A stretch of 62,109 nucleotides of DNA from Massilia sp. UBA2604 (GTDB taxonomy: Bacteria; Pseudomonadota; Gammaproteobacteria; Burkholderiales; Burkholderiaceae_D), in NCBI GenBank assembly GCA_002339265.1, contig DDKG01000139.1, positions 1 through 62,109 on the forward strand, written 5' to 3'. The notes under the pieces are model-generated. The model ran no database searches. It worked only from the letters and a program-made list of their open reading frames with translations, and had not been told where the DNA came from. Below, one piece after another: positions 16,051-24,655 of the stretch. Numbering within the stretch: the stretch's first letter is position 1; each line of letters begins with the position of its first letter. The position numbers and the translations under genes were made by a program.

Positions 16051-16889
16051 GCCCGCGCTTTCGTTCGCCCTGCCCACAGGCCGGCCAGGCAATCGCCGAA
16101 TTCCTGGTGGCCGCGGTGCTGCTCCTGGTGCCGCTGTTCCTGGCGGTCGCCGCGCTCGGCAAGTTCGTCGACGTCCAGCACGTCGCCACGATGGCGGCGC
16201 GCTACGGCGCCTGGGAGCGCACCGTCTGGTACGACGAGTCGGGCACCGATTTCAACGGTCTCAATGGACCGAACCAGAAGAGCGCCGCCGCCATCAAGGG
16301 CGAGATCGCGGCGCGCCTGTTCAGCGACCGCTCCAGCACTGCCAGCGTGATCCGCGGGACGGACGGCGCCAATGCGGCGCTGGCCAACGGCATCGATCCG
16401 ATGTGGCGCGATGCGGCCGGCGTCGCCTACCTGGGCAGCTTCGACAGCTTCGACGCGCAGGGCGCCCGCACGACGCCCCAGCGCGACGTCGCCGGCGCCT
16501 CGATGGCGGCGCTGTCCACCGTCGAGGTCAGGGGCGTGGCCGGCTTCGTGCCGCCGCTCCCGACCGACACGCTGGCGCTGTCGACCGTGTCGCTGGCGGA
16601 CATTGCGCGCGACAGCGCGGTCTATACGCGCCTGTGGGGCGGCACGCCCGGCGGCTGGCAAGGCCTCGACTTCAGCGCCAGCGGCGCGATCCTGTCGAAT
16701 ACCTGGGGCGCCAACGGCAGCGGCGCCACCCGCGCGATGGTGGCGCGCACGGTGCCGACGGCGCAGGGCCTGGGCGCCGTCGTCACCGCCGCCAAGCTTG
16801 GCATCGGACCCTGGGACGCGGCCGCCGCGCCCGGGATCGAGGTAGGCAAGATCGCGGTCGACGTCGTGCCGGCCGACCGTTTGAGATAG
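16047..16889 (+). CDS. TadE-family pseudopilin-like protein
   Basis: 280 aa. The sequence AGQAIAEFLVAAVLLLVPLFLAV holds a prepilin-like Gly-Gln junction, Glu and one hydrophobic helix, as in TadE/TadF pseudopilins. The remaining ~240 residues are extracytoplasmic and include DVQHVATMAARYGAWERTVW, a common continuation in TadE proteins. ATG overlaps the previous stop by 4 bases. It probably belongs to the pilus initiation complex. Family assignment rests on the N-terminal helix and operon context. Confidence 0.72.
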   Translation: MSPRFRSPCPQAGQAIAEFLVAAVLLLVPLFLAVAALGKFVDVQHVATMAARYGAWERTVWYDESGTDFNGLNGPNQKSAAAIKGEIAARLFSDRSSTASVIRGTDGANAALANGIDPMWRDAAGVAYLGSFDSFDAQGARTTPQRDVAGASMAALSTVEVRGVAGFVPPLPTDTLALSTVSLADIARDSAVYTRLWGGTPGGWQGLDFSASGAILSNTWGANGSGATRAMVARTVPTAQGLGAVVTAAKLGIGPWDAAAAPGIEVGKIAVDVVPADRLR

Positions 16890-16933
16890 CGCGCATGCGC
16901 ACATCGTTAATTACGAAAGAAAGGTTCGAATCG

Positions 16934-17941
16934 ATGCAATCGTTTTTCCGCCGACCTGTAGTCGTTCCCATCGTCGCGCTGCTGCTGGCCGGCGCCAGCG
17001 CCAGCGCGAGCGCGGGCAGGTTTGACACGGACCTGCCCGGTGCAAGCGACCATCCGCTCATCTCGCGCTATGCCGGTTCCATGCTCTACCTGCATGGCGG
17101 GGAGAACTACGGTCCGGCCAAGGCCCTGGTCCCAGGCAGCAAGGGCGTCGAGATCGAGGAGCTCGAGGGCAAGCTGACCAACCGCATCTACTGGGCGCCG
17201 GCAGGACGCGCCCCGCTCGAGATCTTCCGCAATTACGAACAGGCGCTGCGGCAGGCGGGCTTCGAGATGCTGTACCGCTGCGAGGAAGCGCAGTGCAAGC
17301 GCGATCGGGTGCAGGAGAAGATCGTGCGCTGGGTCGAAAACATGAGCTGGACCGGCAGGGGACGATCGGACGGGTACGTCAGGCGCATGTTCGAATACAA
17401 GCCGGGATTTCACTACCTGCACGCGCGCAAGCGCAGCGGATCGGACTCGGTCAACATCCAGATCGCGCTGCGCGCCGGCGACAACGACCGCAATAATGCG
17501 GGCCGCGTGCAGCAACTGGCGCAGGTGATCGAGTCGGCCCAGATCGAGGGCGGCAAGGTCAGCATCAACGCGGCGGCGATCGGCGCCTCGCTCGAGCGTG
17601 AAGGCCGCATCGCCCTGTACGGCATCCTGTTCGATACCAACCAGGCCGTGATCAAGCCGGAGTCCGGCGACACGCTGGGCGAGATGGCGGCGGCGCTCAA
17701 GGCCGACCCGGCGCTGTCCGTGTTCATCGTCGGTCATACCGACAACCAGGGAGCGGTCGCCGGCAACGTCGACCTGTCTCGGCGGCGCGCGCAGGCGGTG
17801 GTCGACGCGCTGGTCACGCGCCACGGCATCGCGGCCTCGCGCCTGCAGGCGCAGGGCGTGGCCAATTTCGCGCCGACGGCCCCCAACACCAGCGAAGATG
17901 GACGCGCCAAGAACCGGCGCGTGGAAATGGTGGTGCGCTGA
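16934..17941 (+). CDS. Secreted OmpA-family protein with N-terminal DUF4892-like domain
   Basis: 335 aa. A signal peptide (FFRRPVVVPIVALLLAG to ASAG) leads to a DUF4892-like domain. Its marks are DHPLISRYAGSMLYLH, then FRNYEQALRQAGFEML and paired Cys in YRCEEAQC. The C-terminal third is an OmpA peptidoglycan-binding domain: ILFDTNQAVIKPES, VGHTDNQG, then KNRRVEMVV. It probably ties the pilus machine to the cell wall, a job done by other OmpA-like proteins in Tad loci. The ATG at 16934 has AAAGG upstream and begins the signal peptide; 16895 is the alternative. Stop and next start overlap as TGATG. Confidence 0.82.
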   Translation: MQSFFRRPVVVPIVALLLAGASASASAGRFDTDLPGASDHPLISRYAGSMLYLHGGENYGPAKALVPGSKGVEIEELEGKLTNRIYWAPAGRAPLEIFRNYEQALRQAGFEMLYRCEEAQCKRDRVQEKIVRWVENMSWTGRGRSDGYVRRMFEYKPGFHYLHARKRSGSDSVNIQIALRAGDNDRNNAGRVQQLAQVIESAQIEGGKVSINAAAIGASLEREGRIALYGILFDTNQAVIKPESGDTLGEMAAALKADPALSVFIVGHTDNQGAVAGNVDLSRRRAQAVVDALVTRHGIAASRLQAQGVANFAPTAPNTSEDGRAKNRRVEMVVR

Positions 17942-18690
17942 TGCTGCGCCAAGCCACCGTGCCGGTCCTGTTCGCGCTGGCGGTCCATGCCGGCGCTGCG
18001 TTCGCGCAAGAGCTTCCGCCACCCGGCCTGTACCGGGTCGACACTGTAGCCCAGGCAGACCATCAGGTCGGGCCGCATCAGGCCATCATCACGACCGAGG
18101 AAGACGGCGCCAGCGGCGACCAGGCCACGCGCTCGGTGGTTGCGGGCATGGACAGCGGCCGCACGGTGCACAAGGGCGACGCACCGGTCACCCAGTGCGT
18201 GAAGGCGGGGCCGCCCCCATTGCCGCCGGCGTCTGGCAAGGGCACGTGCACCAATCTGGAAACGCGGCGCAGCGCGCAGGGCGTGGTGCTGGTGGAACGC
18301 TGCCAGACTGGCAAGCTTACGCTCACGATCCGGCGCCTGAATGCAAAGACGTGGGAGTACGTGAGCGAGCACGATATGTCGACCGGTACTACTCCCACGC
18401 TCGACGGGGCCCGCAGGGTGCTGGAGATGGCTGCCCAGAGCGCCGAGTCGCCCGAGGACCGTGCCCGCGCCGCCAAGGCCCTGGCGGAACTGCCACGGCG
18501 CGAAGCGCAGATGAAACGCGATAGTGCCAAAGCCGAAGCGGCCCTGCAGCAGGCGCTTGCCAAGGCGCGCACACCCGAGGAGGCCGAGGCGGCCCGAAAG
18601 GCCATCGCGCGCCTGCATGGCAAGGTGCCGGTCAAGATCACCGACCGAACCACCCTGACTCGTATCGCAGATCGCTGCACTTCGCCCTGA
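17941..18690 (+). CDS. Secreted hypothetical protein in the Tad operon
   Basis: 249 aa. Signal peptide MLRQATVPVLFALAVHAGAAFA, then a domain beginning LPPPGLYRVDT with three to four Cys (TQCVKAG, GTCTN, ERCQTGK, RCTSP). It recalls the DUF3617 pattern (PGLW/Y start, spaced Cys), but not firmly. The C-terminal half is Ala/Glu/Arg-rich and probably helical (AAQSAESPEDRARAAKALAE). Coupled to the OmpA-like gene by a TGATG overlap, so it is a likely periplasmic accessory of pilus assembly. Confidence 0.65.
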   Translation: MLRQATVPVLFALAVHAGAAFAQELPPPGLYRVDTVAQADHQVGPHQAIITTEEDGASGDQATRSVVAGMDSGRTVHKGDAPVTQCVKAGPPPLPPASGKGTCTNLETRRSAQGVVLVERCQTGKLTLTIRRLNAKTWEYVSEHDMSTGTTPTLDGARRVLEMAAQSAESPEDRARAAKALAELPRREAQMKRDSAKAEAALQQALAKARTPEEAEAARKAIARLHGKVPVKITDRTTLTRIADRCTSP

Positions 18691-18695
18691 CTCCC

Positions 18696-19376
18696 ATGAA
18701 GACGATCCCTGTTTCCAGCCTGGCCGGGCTGTGGCTCCTGATGTGCCCAGCCCTTGCACAAGCTTGTCCCAGCCAGGTGCCGCCTGGCCTCACGGCGGTG
18801 GCGGTCGCGAGCAAGGCCGTGGTCAATGGCCTGTCGATGGCGATCAACCAGGTGCAGGGGCCGGGCACGGCCGGCAGCATGCTCGATCGGGTCGAACAGC
18901 AGTGGAAGGAGGGTGGCTTCGACGTCCGGCGCGGCAAGGCGATGGGCTGGGAAACCGTCTCCGCCCTGGGCAAGGGCTGCCTGGTGACCCTGCAACTGGT
19001 GGATCGCAACGGCGTGTTTGGCTACCTCGCGCGCAGCTCACCGCACAGCGGCGCCGCTGCCAGCCCGGCGGCACTGGGCGTGCCGCTGCCGCCCGACGCC
19101 AAGGTGGCGTCGAGCGTTGCCAGCGACGACGATGGCCGCAAGGGCCTGGTGGTGGCCATGAGTTCCCAGCGGACGCTCGACCAGCTGGGCGAATTCTTCA
19201 TGCGCCAGCTGGGCGACCAGGGCTGGAGCGGCCTGCGCTCGCACAAGATCGTCAACCCGTCCAATGGCGCCGCCTCGCTGCTGGTGAACGCCCGCCGCGG
19301 GCGTGGCCAGGTCGAGCTGGTGATGTGGCGCGAGGCCGGCACGCAGATCGTCATGACCGTCTCGGAGGCGCTATGA
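18696..19376 (+). CDS. Secreted hypothetical protein in the Tad operon
   Basis: 226 aa. Signal peptide MKTIPVSSLAGLWLLMCPALAQA, Cys right after cleavage (ACPSQ), then an alpha/beta domain of unknown family. Landmarks are MLDRVEQQWKEGGFDVRRG and LDQLGEFFMRQLGDQGWSG; the latter resembles a short repeat found in proteins of the 'bulky periplasmic' kind. It sits 5 bases after the previous gene, and its stop overlaps the next pilin-like gene (ATGA). An accessory role in the pilus is inferred only from position. Confidence 0.65.
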   Translation: MKTIPVSSLAGLWLLMCPALAQACPSQVPPGLTAVAVASKAVVNGLSMAINQVQGPGTAGSMLDRVEQQWKEGGFDVRRGKAMGWETVSALGKGCLVTLQLVDRNGVFGYLARSSPHSGAAASPAALGVPLPPDAKVASSVASDDDGRKGLVVAMSSQRTLDQLGEFFMRQLGDQGWSGLRSHKIVNPSNGAASLLVNARRGRGQVELVMWREAGTQIVMTVSEAL

Positions 19377-19552
19377 GCCCACCACGCCGCAACACCGGCG
19401 GCCAGGCGATGACGGAATACACGATCGTGCTGGCGCTGACCGTGGTGGCGCTGGTCCTGGCCGCGCTCGATCCGTCGCCGCTCGACGCCTTGCTGGACGC
19501 GATTCGCCAGGCCTACCTGGCGTTTTCATACGCAATCTCCATGAGTGTCTGA
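19373..19552 (+). CDS. Second small Flp-like pilin/pseudopilin
   Basis: 59-aa prepilin-like protein, short enough to be missed by many gene callers. The basic leader MSPPRRNTGG is followed by G|QAMTEY, the same prepilin peptidase pattern as the main Flp (Glu at +5, Tyr at +6). One hydrophobic helix (TIVLALTVVALVLAAL) and a short amphipathic tail follow. Its ATG overlaps the previous stop, so it is translationally coupled. Its length matches canonical Flp pilins better than the 102-aa protein at 14,168; it may be the true fibre subunit or a minor pilin. Confidence 0.72.
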   Translation: MSPPRRNTGGQAMTEYTIVLALTVVALVLAALDPSPLDALLDAIRQAYLAFSYAISMSV

Positions 19553-19580
19553 CTGACTCCCTTTTTTTGAACGTAACGAC

Positions 19581-20654
19581 ATGGCCATCAACTCGAAACT
19601 CGCCGCCCGGCTCACCAGCCCGCTCGCGCTCCTGCTTTTCGCCACGCTGATCGCGGCCGGGGTGGCGGCGCTGGCTTACCACTATCTGCAGAAACGCGAA
19701 GAGACCATGCGCGCCGAACTGGCGGCGAGCAGCCGCGTGAAGGTCACGCCCAAGGTCCACGTGGTGGTGCCGAATGCCGACGTCGAATCCGGCACGGTGC
19801 TCAATGGCGCCCGCTTCGTGTCGCGCCCGGTGGACGACGACCTGGTTTATCCGGACACCCTGCTGGCCAAGGATTTCCCGTCGGCCCAGGGCCTGCGCCT
19901 GGCGCGGCCGGTGCTGCGCGGACGCCCAGTGCGCATGTCCGACCTGCAGCAGCCGGAAGTCGACGACGTCGCCGCCGTGCTGCCGCACGGCACGCGGGCG
20001 ATGACGATCGACATCGATAACCTCAATTCGATCGCCCAGACCCTGCGGCCCAACCACCGGGTCGACATCTTCCTGATCTCGCGCTCGCCCAAGGTGCAGT
20101 CCGACCGCCAGGGACAGGACGACAGGGCCCTGGAACAGGCGTCGCTCTTCATGCAGGACATGGTGGTGCTGGCGACCGGCCGCGAATTCCAGGACGTCAG
20201 CAATCCGGCGCTCGACCCGAACCGGATGGCGCGGCCGGGCGAGGTCGAGGGCGGCGCCGAGGCCGGTCATGAACGCAGCTTCGATTCGATCACCCTGCTG
20301 GTCAAGCCGCAGGAGGCGGCCAAGCTGATGGTGGGCCAGCGCATGGGCACCTTCCGGGTCGTGCTGCGCGGCCGCAACGACCGCGACGCACTGGCGCTGC
20401 GCACGCTGCGCGCACGCGACCTGATGCCGGTCGCGGCGCGCGGGCGCGATGCCGGGATCGAATTCATCGTCGGCGGACGCAGCAACCTGGTGGCGCGCAT
20501 GGACCTGCTGCCGTCGCAGATCCAGGCCTTGCAGGCGGCCAGCGAGCAGGGGCGCGACGCCACGCCGGCCCCGGCGCCGATGCAGTTGCCGTCGATGCCG
20601 GTGCCGGCGGGCGTCACCGAACCCGTTCCTTCGCTGCGCGGCGGCGGCTTCTAA
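19581..20654 (+). CDS. cpaB: Tad pilus assembly protein CpaB/RcpC
   Basis: 357 aa. One N-terminal membrane helix (ALLLFATLIAAGVAALAYHY) leads into a periplasmic SAF domain (VVVPNADVESGTVLNGARF; LRLARPVLRGRPV), as in CpaB/RcpC. The second part holds the CpaB C-terminal region (GTRAMTIDIDNLNSIAQTL; NHRVDIFLIS). It links the inner-membrane machine to the secretin. It stands directly upstream of the secretin gene, the usual order, with a 23-base gap. Confidence 0.88.
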   Translation: MAINSKLAARLTSPLALLLFATLIAAGVAALAYHYLQKREETMRAELAASSRVKVTPKVHVVVPNADVESGTVLNGARFVSRPVDDDLVYPDTLLAKDFPSAQGLRLARPVLRGRPVRMSDLQQPEVDDVAAVLPHGTRAMTIDIDNLNSIAQTLRPNHRVDIFLISRSPKVQSDRQGQDDRALEQASLFMQDMVVLATGREFQDVSNPALDPNRMARPGEVEGGAEAGHERSFDSITLLVKPQEAAKLMVGQRMGTFRVVLRGRNDRDALALRTLRARDLMPVAARGRDAGIEFIVGGRSNLVARMDLLPSQIQALQAASEQGRDATPAPAPMQLPSMPVPAGVTEPVPSLRGGGF

Positions 20655-20677
20655 CCTGAACCAGAAAAACAATCACC

Positions 20678-22057
20678 ATGCTCAAGGCGTATTTTGTCAT
20701 TACCCTGTTTGCCGCCATCCTCATGTTGCCCCAGGCCGCGCATGCGCGAGCCCCGTCCGGCATCACCTACCACCAGAGCAAACCGATCACGATCGTCGCC
20801 GGCGAGATCGCGATGTTGCCGATCCGCGGCAAGATCGTGCGCCTGGCGCTGGGCAGCGGCGACATCCTGTCGACCACCACGGTCGACGCCAACCTGCTCC
20901 TGATCGCCGAACAGGTCGGCACCACCAGCCTGCTGGTGTGGACCAGGGACGAGGTGCATTCCTATCGGGTGCACGTGGTGCCGAAGGATCTGGCCGAGAC
21001 GCGCGCCAAGGTCGACCTGCTGACGCGCGACCTCAAGGGCGTGAAGGTCGAGACGCTGGGCAACGAGATCGTGCTGACCGGCGTGGCCCACCGCGATGCG
21101 CTGGCCCGGCTGGGCGCGGGCCTGCGCGGTGTCCCCGGAGTAGTGCTGAACGTGAAGGAAGACCAGGGCAGCGCCTTCACCCGCTCGGTGCTGTTCCGCC
21201 TGCACTTCGTGGAGGTCAGGCGTTCGCTGCTCGAATCGATCGGCATCAACTGGACCAAGAGCGCCAACGGTCCCACCGCCGGCTATATCGGCATCGCCAC
21301 CGACAAGGGAGTATATGACCCGCCGCGCGCCTACACGCCGGAGGACGACCTGCTGTCGCCGACGCCGCCGTTCGTCACCCGCAACGGCAGCAAGGGCGGC
21401 CACTTCCTCGGCCTCGCGACCTCGCTCACGTCGCGCCTGAACCTGGGCGTGTCGAGCGGCGACGTGCAGGTGCTGGCGTCGCCCGAACTGACGGCGAAAA
21501 GCGGCGGCAAGGCGCGCCTGCAGGTGGGCGGCGAAGTTCCGATCCCGCTCGCGGGCGCCTTCGGTTCCACCAGCGTGGAATTCAAGCCCTACGGGATCAT
21601 CCTGCAGATCGAACCGCAGATCGACGCCGACGGCATCATCACCGCCAAGGTCTCGACCGAGCTGTCGCAGATCGATCCGTCGGTGACGGTGGCCGGCGTC
21701 CCGGGCTTCCTGACCCGCAATACCAACACCGAAGTGAGCATCAAGGAAGGCGAGATGGTGGCCCTGTCGGGCCTCGTCAACAGCGAAATGGCGAACGCGG
21801 TCGACCGGGTGCCAGGCATCAGCCGCATCCCGATCCTGGGCCGGCTGTTCCGCTCTGACGACTTCCGCAACAGCAAATCCGAGCTGGTGGTGCTGCTCGA
21901 GCCCGAGATCATCGCGCCGGGCGATGGCCTCGCTCAGCAGCTGCGCGAACGCGGGGAAGCGAACAAGAAGGGGTTCGAGGACCAGGTGCTCGAGCTGCAG
22001 CGCAAGGAAACCCAGGCCCCGATCCCCGACCCGTCCCTCGACTTTTATCGGAACTAA
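20678..22057 (+). CDS. cpaC: Tad secretin CpaC/RcpA
   Basis: 459 aa outer-membrane channel. Signal peptide MLKAYFVITLFAAILMLPQ to AHA. The N-terminal pilus-assembly domain (KPITIVAGEIAMLPI; VGTTSLLVW) is followed by a BON-like segment (EIVLTGVAHRDALARLG). The secretin core is VQVLASPELTAKSGGKARLQ, then VGGEVPIP, ending in the conserved MVALSGLVNSE and PILGRLFRS regions. No lipobox is seen, so pilotin-independent insertion or an RcpB-like helper elsewhere is possible. It follows cpaB and precedes cpaF. Confidence 0.9.
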   Translation: MLKAYFVITLFAAILMLPQAAHARAPSGITYHQSKPITIVAGEIAMLPIRGKIVRLALGSGDILSTTTVDANLLLIAEQVGTTSLLVWTRDEVHSYRVHVVPKDLAETRAKVDLLTRDLKGVKVETLGNEIVLTGVAHRDALARLGAGLRGVPGVVLNVKEDQGSAFTRSVLFRLHFVEVRRSLLESIGINWTKSANGPTAGYIGIATDKGVYDPPRAYTPEDDLLSPTPPFVTRNGSKGGHFLGLATSLTSRLNLGVSSGDVQVLASPELTAKSGGKARLQVGGEVPIPLAGAFGSTSVEFKPYGIILQIEPQIDADGIITAKVSTELSQIDPSVTVAGVPGFLTRNTNTEVSIKEGEMVALSGLVNSEMANAVDRVPGISRIPILGRLFRSDDFRNSKSELVVLLEPEIIAPGDGLAQQLRERGEANKKGFEDQVLELQRKETQAPIPDPSLDFYRN

Positions 22058-22070
22058 GATCGGAGTTGAC

Positions 22071-23792
22071 ATGATTCGTATCCAGGTATTTCGGCGCGCC
22101 CAGCTGGTGGCGGAAGCGACCAGCAAGGGAGCCAGCTGCTTCCTTGGCAAGGACGCCGGCAGTCTCATCGTGCTGCAGGGCTGGCGCATAGGCCGCCGCC
22201 AGCTCGAGTTCGCGCTGGGCGAGGAAGGGCTGTTCGTCCGTGACTGCGGCGGCATGGCGCCGCTCAAGGTCAACGGCAAGGAGATCAATCAATACGGGCC
22301 GTTGGCCAGCAACGACACGATAGAGCTGGCCGACTACCGGATCATGGCGCATGCGCTCGAGGAGGTGCGGAGCCATCCGGCGCCGGCGCCCATGGCGGTC
22401 CTGCCGCATGCGGCGGCGCCGGCGCGCCAGCCGCAGCCGCCGCAGCCCCAGCAGCCCCCGCAGCCCGAACCGAGCGCGAATCCGCTGGAGCGTCCCGAAG
22501 GCATCGCCATGCGCGGCCAGCTACACCGCATGCTGATCGCCGCCATGGACCTGCGCCGCGTGAACGTGGCGCGCATGGCCGACGCCGAGCTGCGCTCCAC
22601 GGTGCAAAAGCTGATCGAGGAGCTGATCGACACCGACAGCGCCTTCGAGTCGATGCGCGAGCAGCGCGCGGCGCTGTGCGACGTCGTGCTCAACGAAGTG
22701 GTGGGCCTGGGCCCGCTGGAGTCGCTGCTGGCGGACGACGAGGTGAGCGAGGTGATGGTCAATCGCCACAACGACGTGTTCGTCGAACGGGCAGGGCGCC
22801 TGGAGCGCTCGAACATCTCGTTCTCCAATGACGCGGCGGTGATCTCGGCGATCGAACGCATCGTGTCGCCGCTCGGGCGCCGCATCGACGAGAGCTCGCC
22901 GATGGTCGATGCGCGCCTGAAGGACGGCTCGCGCGTAAACGCCATCATTCCGCCGCTGGCAATCCGCGGGCCGAGCATCACCATCCGTAAATTTGCGCGC
23001 AACAAGCTGGTGGGCGAGGACCTGATCCGCTTCGGCGCCATCAGCGCCGAGATGATCGCCTTCCTGCAAGTGGCGGTGAAGCTGCGCGCCAATATCGTGG
23101 TGTCAGGCGGCACCGGCTCGGGCAAGACGACCTTGCTCAACGTGCTGTCGAACTTCATCCCGGATGACGAGCGCATCGTGACGGTGGAGGATGCCGCCGA
23201 GCTGCAGCTGAACCAGCCAAACCTGGTCTCGCTCGAAGCGCGGCCCGCCAATATCGAGGGCCGCGGCGCAGTGACCATCCGCGACCTGGTGAAGAACTGC
23301 CTGCGCATGCGCCCCGATCGCATCATCGTGGGCGAGTGCCGCGGCGGCGAAGCGCTCGACATGCTGCAGGCGATGAACACCGGCCACGATGGTTCGCTGA
23401 CCACGGCCCACGCCAACAGCCCGCGCGACTGCCTGTCGCGGCTGGAGGTGATGACCCTGATGAGCGGCCTGGAGATCCCGATGCAGGCGATCCGCGAGCA
23501 GGTGGCGTCGGCGGTGGACCTGATCGTGCAACAGACCCGCTTTTCTTGCGGCAGCCGCAAGGTGACCTATATCAGCGAGGTGACCGGTATCGAGGGCAAC
23601 CTGATCCAGTTGCAGGACATCTTCCAGTTCGAGCAGGACGGCTTCGACGCCGACGGCAAGGTGTGCGGGCGCCTGGTGCCCACCGGGCACATACCGGATT
23701 TCTACCAGGACCTGATGCGGCGCGGGATGCCGGTCGACGTCTCCATCTTCCGGCGCGACAGCGTGCCGATGAAACGGGTGCATACGGCATGA
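22071..23792 (+). CDS. cpaF: Tad pilus ATPase CpaF/TadA with N-terminal FHA-like domain
   Basis: 573 aa. Residues ~150-573 are a secretion ATPase of the CpaF/TadA type, with Walker A GGTGSGKTT (346-354), the VEDAAELQL Asp/Glu box, the RMRPDRIIVGECRGGEAL Walker B region and the TAHANSP His box. It powers fibre assembly at the inner membrane. Unlike standard CpaF, residues ~1-100 look like a forkhead-associated (FHA) phosphothreonine-binding fold: GRRQLEFALGEEGLFVRD, then APLKVNGKEI and DTIELADYRI. A Pro/Gln-rich linker (PPQPQQPPQPEPS) joins the parts. No TadZ/CpaE is found in the operon, so the FHA part might take over localisation or control. ATG at 22071; the stop overlaps tadB. Confidence 0.9.
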   Translation: MIRIQVFRRAQLVAEATSKGASCFLGKDAGSLIVLQGWRIGRRQLEFALGEEGLFVRDCGGMAPLKVNGKEINQYGPLASNDTIELADYRIMAHALEEVRSHPAPAPMAVLPHAAAPARQPQPPQPQQPPQPEPSANPLERPEGIAMRGQLHRMLIAAMDLRRVNVARMADAELRSTVQKLIEELIDTDSAFESMREQRAALCDVVLNEVVGLGPLESLLADDEVSEVMVNRHNDVFVERAGRLERSNISFSNDAAVISAIERIVSPLGRRIDESSPMVDARLKDGSRVNAIIPPLAIRGPSITIRKFARNKLVGEDLIRFGAISAEMIAFLQVAVKLRANIVVSGGTGSGKTTLLNVLSNFIPDDERIVTVEDAAELQLNQPNLVSLEARPANIEGRGAVTIRDLVKNCLRMRPDRIIVGECRGGEALDMLQAMNTGHDGSLTTAHANSPRDCLSRLEVMTLMSGLEIPMQAIREQVASAVDLIVQQTRFSCGSRKVTYISEVTGIEGNLIQLQDIFQFEQDGFDADGKVCGRLVPTGHIPDFYQDLMRRGMPVDVSIFRRDSVPMKRVHTA

Positions 23793-24640
23793 ACGAGCGC
23801 GCCGTCATCATCGCCGCGATCTTCGTCGCCATGCTGGCGCTGGCCTGGCTGGCGCTGCACTTCGGGAGCCGCTGGTTCCGCACGCGCCAGACCGAGGTCG
23901 CGATCAGCGCTAAGGCCGACCTGGAGAACATGTTCATCTTTACCGACGAACGCCGCATCATGGTGATCAACCTGTCGGTGCTGATCGTGCTGCCGCTCAC
24001 GGCCTGGGTCGTGAGCGGCAACCTGGTATTCGTGCTGATGTGCGTGGCGCTGGCCCTGGTGGCCCCACGTCTGGTGGTGGCCCACATCGCCCGGCGCCGC
24101 CTGCACCAGTTCGAGCAGCAGCTGCCGGACGCCCTGATGATGATCACCGGCGCCCTGCGCGCGGGCGCCAGCCTGCCGCTCGCCCTCGACAGCGTGGCCA
24201 GCGAAGGCAAGCCGCCCATCTCGCAGGAGTTCGCGCTGCTGCTGCGCGAGATGCGCCTGGGCGTCGATTTCGCCGTGGCCCTGGAATCGATGGAAAAGCG
24301 GGTGCCGCTGGAAGACCTGGCGCTGGTCACCGCCGGCATGGCGCTCTCACGCGAGGTCGGGGCCAATCTGGCGGCGACGCTCGAATCGATCGCCAAGACC
24401 CTTCGCGCCAAGCTGCAAATGGAAGGCAAGATCCGGAGCCTGACCGCGCAGGGCAAGATGCAGGGCCTGGTCATGGCGGGCCTGCCGGTGCTGCTGGTGG
24501 CGGTGCTCAATGTGATGGAGCCGGAGGCGATGGCGCCCCTGTTCAATGCCTGGTACGGCTGGGTGACGCTGGGCGTGATGGTGGTGACCATCCTGGTCGG
24601 CTACCACTTCATCCGCCGCATCACCACCATCGACGTCTGA
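23789..24640 (+). CDS. tadB: Tad inner-membrane platform protein TadB
   Basis: 283 aa of the T2SS-F family. An N-terminal membrane helix and a central hydrophobic pair flank the conserved cytoplasmic domain QLPDALMMITGALRAGASLP, with GKPPISQEFALLLREMRLG and ALVTAGMALSREVGANLA. Two C-terminal helices follow. It forms the membrane platform with TadC. The ATG overlaps the cpaF stop (ATGA). Confidence 0.9.
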   Translation: MNERAVIIAAIFVAMLALAWLALHFGSRWFRTRQTEVAISAKADLENMFIFTDERRIMVINLSVLIVLPLTAWVVSGNLVFVLMCVALALVAPRLVVAHIARRRLHQFEQQLPDALMMITGALRAGASLPLALDSVASEGKPPISQEFALLLREMRLGVDFAVALESMEKRVPLEDLALVTAGMALSREVGANLAATLESIAKTLRAKLQMEGKIRSLTAQGKMQGLVMAGLPVLLVAVLNVMEPEAMAPLFNAWYGWVTLGVMVVTILVGYHFIRRITTIDV

Positions 24641-24655
24641 ACGGGAGCCGCGAGC

